DNA of 8,186 nucleotides from assembly GCA_902797475.1 (NCBI GenBank), contig CADBTG010000135.1, forward strand, positions 1-8,186, given 5' to 3'. Below the pieces are notes generated by a model, which saw nothing but the letters and a program-made list of their open reading frames with translations, had not been told where the DNA came from and did not search any database. Positions 1 to 5,135 of this stretch are shown one piece after another (the first letter of the stretch is position 1; every line of letters starts with the position of its first letter). The stretch is from an uncultured Lachnospiraceae bacterium (lineage in GTDB: Bacteria > Bacillota > Clostridia > Lachnospirales > Lachnospiraceae). The translations under genes were made by a program, and so were the position numbers.

Positions 1-78
1 GGCGCCGTGGGGCCAGGAAAAGGCGCCGCGGGGAACCAGGAAAAGGCGCCGCAGGGACAGGAAAAGGCGCCGCGGCAC
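1..78. repeat. GC-rich degenerate tandem repeat, GGCGCCG core
   Basis: Four copies of GGCGCCG begin at 1, 22, 45 and 66 (spacings 21, 23 and 21 bases). The last three are preceded by AGGAAAA, giving a unit close to AGGAAAAGGCGCCG. The core GGCGCC is a perfect palindrome. The 23-base step breaks any constant reading frame, so the array does not behave like an in-frame protein repeat throughout. The array starts at the window edge and may extend leftwards. It lies just past the flotillin terminator, outside that transcript. Its function is unknown; it could be an intergenic repeat, a protein-binding array or the low-complexity end of a neighbouring gene. Confidence 0.6.
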
Positions 79-115
79 AAAAAAACCGGGACGGACCTGA
101 GGGCCCGTCCCGGTT
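79..115 (-). terminator. Intrinsic terminator of the flotillin gene
   Basis: A perfect 11-bp inverted repeat, AACCGGGACGG at 84-94 and CCGTCCCGGTT at 105-115, encloses a 10-base loop. Read on the minus strand, the GC-rich stem runs into a T tract (the A run at 79-85 on the plus strand). It begins 17 bases beyond the flotillin stop codon. There is no T tract on the plus-strand side, so it should act only on minus-strand transcripts. This is a textbook Rho-independent terminator. Confidence 0.93.
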
Positions 116-132
116 AACTAACGTATTTACTT

Positions 133-1686
133 TTACTGGCTGATCGAATCCGTTACATCCTTAACGGTGTCCTTGTCGGTGACAATGGTCGCACCTTCAA
201 GGCCGGTTACGTTGATGTTGCGGTTAACCTTGGCATCGTAGGACTCGGCGTTGATGATGTTGGCAAGATCAATGCCGGTGGCCTGCTTCATGGACTCGAA
301 AACCTTGGCCATGACAACCGGTACGTTGCCGGCAACCTGGTCAACACCGTTCGTGCCGCCTTCACCGCCGCCGATGATCGTGATCTTATCAATCTGCTGC
401 AACGGAGCGGCAACCTGAGCTGCGATCTCGGGAAGAACCTTGATCATCATCTCGGCAACGGCTGCCTTGTTGTACTTCGCGTAAGCTTCGGCTTTCTTCT
501 CCATGGCCTGTGCTTCAGCAAGACCCTTGGCTTCGATCGCCTTTGCCTCTGCTTCACCTACGGCACGGATACCTTCAGCCTCCTGCTCCTTGGCGAAGCG
601 GTATGCCTCAGCCTGCGCCTTGCGGGCTTCTGCTTCACGCTGTGCCCCGAACTGCTTGGCTTCTGCATCTCTCTGACGCTGATAGAGAATGGCGTCGGCC
701 TTCTGCTGTGCAGCATACTTGTCGGCTTCTGCCTGTTTCTTAACTTCTGCTTCGAGGGCACGTTCCTTAACGGCTACGGCCTTCTCCTGCAATTCGATCT
801 CACGTTCCTGCCTTGCGATGTTTGCATTGGCGGTCGTTACTTCGATAGTCTTACGCTGCTCTTCCTTCTGAATCTCGTAAGCCGCGTCGGCCATAGCCTT
901 CTTGGTATCGGCATCGAGCTGAAGTTCGGACTTCTTGATGGCGAGTTCGTTCTGCTTCTTCGCGATTTCGGTCTGCGCCAGAACGGCTGCATCGTTACTT
1001 TCCTTATCGGCATTGGCCTGTGCAACCTTGATGTCTCTTTCGGACTCGGCACGGGCAATGGCAGCAGCCTTCTTAATCTTAACGATGTTATCAATACCGA
1101 GGTTCTCAATAACCTCGTTTCCGTCTACGAAGTTCTGCACGTTGAAGGAAATGATATCGAGACCCATTGCTGCAAGGTCGGGCTCGGCATTCTCTTTAAC
1201 GAGATTGGCGAATTTCTGACGGTCGGAAACCATCTCTTCGAGCTTCATCTTACCGACGATCTCACGGACGTTACCTTCCAGAACTTCACGCGCTACGGAC
1301 GCAACATAGTCGGTAGGCTTATTAAGGAAGTTCTCTGCGGCAAGACGCAGACGATCGGGAAGATTACTGATCTTTACGTTAACGGTTGCATCAACATTGA
1401 TATTGATGTAATCGGCGGTCGGAACCGCGTTGCTGGTCTTTACGTCGATCGGAATCAACCGGAGATTCAGCTTATCGAGACGCTGGAAGAACGGGAACCG
1501 CAAAGCGGCACGTCCGATGACGACTTTGGACTTCTTTCTGGCACCGGAAACAATGTATGCCATATCCGGCGGAGCCTTAATGTAGCTGGCGATTAAATAG
1601 AGCACCAGAAGAACGCCGAGGATGATCGCAACGATTATCAACGGATCAACATTGTCGAACAGTGCTTCTTCAAGGAAGCTTAACAT
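133..1686 (-). CDS. floT: Flotillin-like SPFH/band 7 membrane scaffold protein (FloT/YuaG type)
   Basis: This encodes a 517-aa protein, close to the roughly 510 aa of Bacillus FloT and much longer than FloA-type flotillins. Residues about 14-34 form one hydrophobic membrane anchor. Residues about 37-205 form the SPFH (band 7) domain, opening with KAPPDMAYIVSG and containing the PFFQRLDKLNL stretch typical of flotillins. Residues about 205-405 are a long Ala/Glu/Lys/Gln-rich coiled coil with repeated EAEA-type motifs, followed by a C-terminal segment with IDKITIIGG. Flotillins oligomerise on the inner face of the membrane and organise membrane microdomains and signalling proteins. The start at 1686 was chosen because it places the anchor at the N-terminus and follows a GAGGG ribosome site; an in-frame extension back to 1815 would run through the promoter. 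A strong terminator follows directly, so the gene seems to stand alone, with no NfeD partner in view. The symbol rests on family and length, not on a proven ortholog. Confidence 0.93.
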   Translation of the reverse strand: MLSFLEEALFDNVDPLIIVAIILGVLLVLYLIASYIKAPPDMAYIVSGARKKSKVVIGRAALRFPFFQRLDKLNLRLIPIDVKTSNAVPTADYININVDATVNVKISNLPDRLRLAAENFLNKPTDYVASVAREVLEGNVREIVGKMKLEEMVSDRQKFANLVKENAEPDLAAMGLDIISFNVQNFVDGNEVIENLGIDNIVKIKKAAAIARAESERDIKVAQANADKESNDAAVLAQTEIAKKQNELAIKKSELQLDADTKKAMADAAYEIQKEEQRKTIEVTTANANIARQEREIELQEKAVAVKERALEAEVKKQAEADKYAAQQKADAILYQRQRDAEAKQFGAQREAEARKAQAEAYRFAKEQEAEGIRAVGEAEAKAIEAKGLAEAQAMEKKAEAYAKYNKAAVAEMMIKVLPEIAAQVAAPLQQIDKITIIGGGEGGTNGVDQVAGNVPVVMAKVFESMKQATGIDLANIINAESYDAKVNRNINVTGLEGATIVTDKDTVKDVTDSISQ

Positions 1687-1702
1687 AAAACCCTCACTTT
1701 CC

Positions 1703-1731
1703 CGGTTTCGGCCGGTGTGGCGGCGAAACCG
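1703..1731 (-). promoter_or_regulatory. Hairpin in the flotillin 5' leader
   Basis: An 8-bp perfect inverted repeat (CGGTTTCG at 1703-1710, CGAAACCG at 1724-1731) encloses a 13-base loop that can add three more pairs (GCC 1711-1713 with GGC 1719-1721). On the minus-strand transcript it ends about five bases before the GAGGG ribosome site. A second small hairpin (CGGAC 1761-1765, GTCCG 1772-1776) lies nearer the transcript start. The pairing is seen directly; any role in message stability or translation is inference. Confidence 0.4.
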
Positions 1732-1788
1732 AACACATAGTTTTGAGGCCAACACCCCTGCGGACTTTTCTGTCCGGCTTTGACAAAT

Positions 1789-1817
1789 ATTATAGAAAAA
1801 CCGGGGGGAAAACACAA
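1789..1817 (-). promoter_or_regulatory. Sigma-A-type promoter for the flotillin gene
   Basis: On the minus strand a perfect -10 hexamer TATAAT (1794 down to 1789) is preceded by exactly 17 bases and a -35-like TTGTGT (1817 down to 1812). The -35 matches consensus in the TTG half only. Transcription would begin near 1782, giving a leader of about 95 bases before the ATG at 1686. Confidence 0.65.
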
Positions 1818-1905
1818 GTTAAATGTTTGTTAAATAATTTTTACCTTCAAAGTAAACCACACTTCCGAAGCAAGACAAACAAAGGTCGCATTTTTCATAA
1901 AACAG

Positions 1906-1934
1906 TTGCTTATCACCGGGAAAAATGCTATCAT
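1906..1934 (+). promoter_or_regulatory. Sigma-A-type promoter for the phosphatase-kinase operon
   Basis: A -35-like TTGCTT (1906-1911) is separated by 17 bases from the -10 hexamer TATCAT (1929-1934). The -10 is preceded by TGC, giving an extended -10 (TGCTATCAT) that can offset the imperfect -35. Transcription would begin near 1941, about 80 bases before the phosphatase ATG. It lies roughly 90-145 bases from the divergent flotillin promoter in the same AT-rich region, so one regulator could affect both. Confidence 0.6.
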
Positions 1935-1949
1935 ATACCATATATAGTC

Positions 1950-2008
1950 AAAAATAGGGATATTGTATCCATTTTTTCCGACAACCTGTTGATAACGAGG
2001 GTCGTCGG
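1950..2008 (+). promoter_or_regulatory. Structured 5' leader of the operon, attenuator-like hairpin
   Basis: Just downstream of the predicted transcript start, GGATA (1958-1962) pairs with TATCC (1966-1970) around a 3-base loop and is followed by ATTTTTT (1971-1977). The upstream AAAAAT (1950-1955) can pair with ATTTTT (1971-1976) to lengthen the stem across a 2-base bulge. A second possible stem, CCGAC (1978-1982) with GTCGG (2004-2008), ends three bases before the ribosome site. The first resembles a weak intrinsic terminator or attenuator, but the stem is short and partly AT. No known riboswitch or leader peptide is recognised. Confidence 0.3.
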
Positions 2009-2021
2009 GAGAGGAGAAGGC

Positions 2022-2801
2022 ATGAAATATACCTTTGCAAGCCATACCGATGTGGGCATTCGCAAGAGCACAAACCAGGACAGTTTTTGCATCCGGGAAG
2101 CTGAGACGGACAAGGGTACCGTTTTCTTCGCGCTTCTTTGCGACGGCATGGGCGGACTTGCCAAGGGCGAGGTGGCCAGTGCGACGCTGATCCGGGTCTG
2201 GAGCGAATGGTTCGAGAAGGATTTGCCGCACATTCTGGCGGGAACCGGAATTCTCGAGGAAGTCAAAGCCTCCTGGACGCGGCTCATGGTCAGCGAGAAC
2301 TACCGGATCGGGCAGTACGGCTTACAGCATAACTTCAACCTCGGCTCCACATTTACCGGAATCCTGGTATTGGAGGGAGGCAATTATATCATCGGACATG
2401 TCGGCGACACGCGCTGCTACCGCATTACGGACGACGGCGTGACACAGCTGACGGACGACCAGACGCTGGTCGCCAGAGAGGTGGAGGCCGGCAGGCTGAC
2501 GCCCGAGGAAGCGGCAGTCGATCCGAGACGGAGCATCCTGCTTCAGTGCATCGGAGCATCCTCCTCCGTGACCCCGTCCTTCTATCTCGGGGAAGTGAAA
2601 GCCGGAGAGAACTACATGCTTTGCTGTGACGGCTTCCGTCATGTCGTTACCGAAGAGGAGTTTTTCGAGGCGCTCCGCCCCGCGGCCAACGCGGACGAGG
2701 AGACGATGAAGGAGCACCTTCGCTCCCTTGTGGAACTCAATAAACAAAGACGCGAGACTGACAACATATCCGCCGTATTGATCGGCGTCAGAGGAGACTG
2801 A
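2022..2801 (+). CDS. PP2C-family Ser/Thr protein phosphatase (PrpC-like)
   Basis: This encodes a 259-aa soluble phosphatase, the usual size for bacterial PrpC/Stp enzymes, which remove phosphate from Ser/Thr using two or three divalent metals. The family motifs appear in order: SHTDVGIRKSTNQDSF near residues 7-22 (phosphate-binding Arg14, NQD at 18-20), CDGMGG at 40-45 (metal ligand Asp41), GSTFTG at 108-113, GHVGDTRCY at 125-133, LTDDQTLV at 143-150, CDGF at 202-205 (metal ligand Asp203) and ETDNIS at 245-250 (metal ligand Asp247). All metal-binding acidic residues seem intact, so it should be active. No signal or membrane segment is seen, so it acts in the cytoplasm. The ATG at 2022 follows AGGAG with a 5-base gap; an extension back to 1743 would start upstream of the promoter and lacks PP2C sequence. 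It is first in the operon, two bases from the kinase it probably opposes. Confidence 0.95.
   Translation: MKYTFASHTDVGIRKSTNQDSFCIREAETDKGTVFFALLCDGMGGLAKGEVASATLIRVWSEWFEKDLPHILAGTGILEEVKASWTRLMVSENYRIGQYGLQHNFNLGSTFTGILVLEGGNYIIGHVGDTRCYRITDDGVTQLTDDQTLVAREVEAGRLTPEEAAVDPRRSILLQCIGASSSVTPSFYLGEVKAGENYMLCCDGFRHVVTEEEFFEALRPAANADEETMKEHLRSLVELNKQRRETDNISAVLIGVRGD
2791..2796 (+). promoter_or_regulatory. Ribosome binding site that fixes the kinase GTG start
   Basis: GAGGAG lies inside the last codons of the phosphatase gene, seven bases before the GTG at 2804. The first in-frame ATG of the kinase falls at residue 23, inside the glycine-rich loop, so the GTG is the only sensible start. The arrangement points to translational coupling of phosphatase and kinase. 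Confidence 0.8.
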
Positions 2802-2803
2802 AA

Positions 2804-4501
2804 GTGGCAGAGATCGGGCAGGTAATCAATAATAAATACGAAATCCTGAAGCTCATCGGCAAGGGCGGCATGTCCCGTGTCTATCTCGCCATGGATATGA
2901 ATATCCATAAGCCGTGGGCCGTCAAGGAAATCGACAAGACGGTCAGGGACCAGAACAATGAGGTCATCATCCAGAGCGCCATCGCGGAAGCCAACCTCAT
3001 CAAGGAGCTGGACCATAATGCCATTGTCCGGATTGTGGATATCATTGACGAACCCGACAAGATTTTCATCATCGAAGACTACATCGACGGCGAGACGCTG
3101 AACGCCCTCATTTTGCGTGAGGGAGCCCAGCCTCAGGAAAAGGTCATAGAGTGGGCCATCCAGATTTGCAGCGCTCTGGAGTACCTGCACACCAGAAAGC
3201 CGCCTATCATTTACCGCGATATGAAGCCGGCAAATGTCATGCTGAAGCCGGAAGGCAACGTGAAGATCATCGACTTCGGTATCGCAAGAGAATATAAAGA
3301 GCATAACACCGAGGATACCAAGTGCCTCGGAACAAAGGGCTACGCGGCACCCGAGCAGTTCGGCGGCAAAGGACAGACCGATGCGAGAACCGACGTATAC
3401 TGTCTCGGCGTGACACTTTACTATCTCGTGACGGGCAAGAACCCGAGCGAGCCGCCCTATGAGATTTACCCGATCCGTTACTGGAACCCGAGGCTTTCAA
3501 GCGGACTCGAGGCCATCATCTTAAAGTGCACCAGGCCGAACCCGGGCGAGCGTTTCCAGTCATGCGCGGAGTTAAGCTACGCACTGCAGCATTATGAGGA
3601 ATATACGGCGCAGTACCGCGCCAAGCAGCTTGTCAAGGTGTGGAAGTTCGGCGCAGCCGTTGCGGCGGCGGTTGCTTTCATCATCGCCGGCAGCATCGGT
3701 CTCGGGAAGAGACGCGGCAAGATCAATACCGACTTCGATTTCAATATGAACCAGGCGGTCCGTGCCACGGACGAACAGGAGAAGCTGGCATTTTTCACGA
3801 AAGCCATCGAAATCAAGCCCGGATCGGCAGAACCGTACCTCGGCATCGTAAAGATGATGAAAGAGGACATGGTCTTCGACGTAAAGGAAGAGGAAACGCT
3901 GAAGAAACTTGTCATTCCGAATCAGGAAGCGTTGAAGCGTGACGGTGATTATGCCGAGCTTGCCTTCGAAATCGGCAAACTGTATTGGTATTACTATACC
4001 TACGGCACGGAGAATCAGACCGATAACACGATGTTTAGAAGAGGCGTCGCAACCGAGTGGTTCAGCGATGCGGTTAACTACGGCCAGACGGACGACGAGT
4101 TCTATCTGATGGCAAGCGTGTACCGGGATATCGGTGAATTCAACAGCACGATTGAGCTCAAGATCATTGAGGGAGACGACGGCGGTGCTTATAAGGCGCA
4201 CTGGACGAGTCTTCGCGAGATGGTTTCAAGCATCGATTATTCGACGCCCGAGGTTGTGGAGCTGGAGATTTACAACCAGTTTATCGATGCCGTCATCGCC
4301 CGCATGAAGGGCTTCCGTAACGACGGCGTGCCCTATTCGGAAGTTTCCGCCATGTACGAGAAGGTTGTGGCGGGACTTCAGGAGATCAACCCGATTTCCG
4401 AGCTGAACGTCGGGAAGAAGGAAGCCATTCTCGCCAAGGTCGAGACGGCGAAAGAAGTCATTGACACGAACTATAACAAAGGAGGAAGGAAAACGGAATG
4501 A
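2804..4501 (+). CDS. Membrane-anchored Ser/Thr protein kinase (Hanks type, no PASTA repeats)
   Basis: The 565-aa protein begins with a complete eukaryote-like kinase domain at about residues 12-265. It shows a glycine-rich loop GKGGMSRV (19-26), ATP-binding Lys41 in AVKEID, helix-C Glu62, catalytic loop YRDMKPAN (137-144, base Asp139), DFG (157-159), an activation loop with Thr169, Thr172 and Thr177, APE (182-184), TDVYCLG (196-202) and a closing GERF (248-251). The usual HRD His is Tyr, but Arg138 and Asp139 are kept, so activity and activation-loop autophosphorylation are expected. Residues about 282-300 form one membrane span, with basic residues on both sides. The remaining 265 aa are mostly helical, with a TPR-like stretch near 316-352 (FFTKAIEIKPGSAEPYLG), instead of the PASTA repeats of PrkC/PknB. 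If the kinase is cytoplasmic, this part should lie outside and may sense a signal or bind a partner. The GTG start is two bases after the phosphatase stop, and the stop overlaps the next start. The kinase call is secure; the sensor role is inference. Confidence 0.95.
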   Translation: MAEIGQVINNKYEILKLIGKGGMSRVYLAMDMNIHKPWAVKEIDKTVRDQNNEVIIQSAIAEANLIKELDHNAIVRIVDIIDEPDKIFIIEDYIDGETLNALILREGAQPQEKVIEWAIQICSALEYLHTRKPPIIYRDMKPANVMLKPEGNVKIIDFGIAREYKEHNTEDTKCLGTKGYAAPEQFGGKGQTDARTDVYCLGVTLYYLVTGKNPSEPPYEIYPIRYWNPRLSSGLEAIILKCTRPNPGERFQSCAELSYALQHYEEYTAQYRAKQLVKVWKFGAAVAAAVAFIIAGSIGLGKRRGKINTDFDFNMNQAVRATDEQEKLAFFTKAIEIKPGSAEPYLGIVKMMKEDMVFDVKEEETLKKLVIPNQEALKRDGDYAELAFEIGKLYWYYYTYGTENQTDNTMFRRGVATEWFSDAVNYGQTDDEFYLMASVYRDIGEFNSTIELKIIEGDDGGAYKAHWTSLREMVSSIDYSTPEVVELEIYNQFIDAVIARMKGFRNDGVPYSEVSAMYEKVVAGLQEINPISELNVGKKEAILAKVETAKEVIDTNYNKGGRKTE

Positions 4502-5013
4502 GCGCAGCGGGTTGGATGGCATTTTCTATAATCTGCTTCACCCTGGCAGGGTTGTTCCTTGCCTTGTCCGTCCTTCTGTTTATTCGTTATAAGATTCCCC
4601 GTGTAATCGGGGATCTGAGCGGTAGGCAGGCGGCCAAGGAGGTAGCCGCCCTGCGTGGAGACAGCGAAGCTCAGAAAACAGCAAGAGCACACTCCGGACA
4701 TACTTCCGACTTCAAAGCGATGGCAATGGCGCATGAGAATAAACGCCTTGACCTGATTGATGATGAGGGAGCAGGTCCGACCGAGGATTTCGGAATGTCG
4801 GGAAAGGCGGAGCTTTTAAGCCCGCCTAAGACCGGAGTCCTTAACGAGAAGCCGGAGGCGGCAATCGGCATCACACAGGTGCTGAACGAAACCGGCGGCC
4901 CCGTGGTCTTCGAGCCGGGCGAGGAAATCCGCTCGACCGAGGATTTGCGGACGATTTCCCATTTTGTCATTACAAAAAGCGTGACGGTAATACATACGGA
5001 AGAGTATGTATGA
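4498..5013 (+). CDS. Small one-pass membrane protein, possible kinase substrate
   Basis: The function of this 171-aa protein is not established. Residues about 7-29 are one hydrophobic span with no basic residue before it and Arg30, Lys32 and Arg35 directly after, so the positive-inside rule puts the long C-terminal part in the cytoplasm. A segment after the span (RYKIPRVIGDLSGRQAAKE, 30-48) looks like a conserved juxtamembrane motif. The middle is acidic, flexible and rich in Thr/Ser, with two matching motifs, TGVLNE at 112-117 and TQVLNE at 126-131. The C-terminus (about 152-171, ending VTVIHTEEYV) looks like a short beta-forming cap. Its ATG overlaps the kinase stop (ATGA), with GGAGGAAGG upstream, so its translation is probably coupled to the kinase. 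The position and repeated Thr motifs suggest a substrate or adaptor of that kinase and phosphatase; this is inference. Confidence 0.85.
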   Translation: MSAAGWMAFSIICFTLAGLFLALSVLLFIRYKIPRVIGDLSGRQAAKEVAALRGDSEAQKTARAHSGHTSDFKAMAMAHENKRLDLIDDEGAGPTEDFGMSGKAELLSPPKTGVLNEKPEAAIGITQVLNETGGPVVFEPGEEIRSTEDLRTISHFVITKSVTVIHTEEYV

Positions 5014-5030
5014 GACAGAGGAGGATCGGA

Positions 5031-5135
5031 ATGAAATACAGAAAGGATAAACCGATTGTCAGGGCGCTGGCACTTGTGCTTGCGGTATTCCTGGCTTGCA
5101 ATCTGCTCCCGACTGTGCCACGCACGACGCAGGCC
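5031..5135 (+). other. Predicted Sec signal peptide of the surface protein
   Basis: A basic N-region (Lys2, Arg4, Lys5, Lys7, Arg11) is followed by a hydrophobic core at residues about 9-26 and a polar region ending TTQA before GEGEP. The T-Q-A triplet fits a signal peptidase I site after residue 35. Cys23 sits in the core, but the bases before it encode F-L-A, a poor lipobox, so a lipoprotein is less likely. Confidence 0.75.

Noticed and set aside
1..78. CRISPR array
   Set aside because: The repeat units are only about 14 bases, spacers are far too short and similar to one another, and no cas gene is present.
1..117. Tail of a plus-strand gene entering from the left (frame 1, with two QEKAP copies, stop at 115-117)
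   Set aside because: All three plus frames are open here because of the GC-rich repeat, and the supposed tail runs through the terminator stem. It cannot be called without the sequence to the left.
1687..1815. N-terminal extension of the flotillin reading frame to an ATG at 1815
   Set aside because: It would overlap the -35 region and promoter, contains no flotillin sequence, and the ATG at 1686 has a ribosome site and a proper membrane anchor right after it.
1743..2021. N-terminal extension of the phosphatase reading frame to an ATG at 1743
   Set aside because: The extension lies upstream of the best promoter and has low-complexity, non-PP2C sequence; the ATG at 2022 has a strong ribosome site and starts the PP2C fold exactly.
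2639..3304. Minus-strand open frame of 221 codons across the phosphatase-kinase junction
   Set aside because: It spans two well-supported sense genes with clear catalytic motifs and shows no family features of its own.
3572..4201. Minus-strand open frame of 209 codons inside the kinase gene
   Set aside because: It is antisense to the kinase; no ribosome site, promoter or domain supports it.
5097..5099. Lipoprotein lipobox at Cys23 of the surface protein
   Set aside because: The residues before Cys are F-L-A, which do not fit the usual L-[AS]-[GA]-C pattern, and a better signal peptidase I site follows at TQA.
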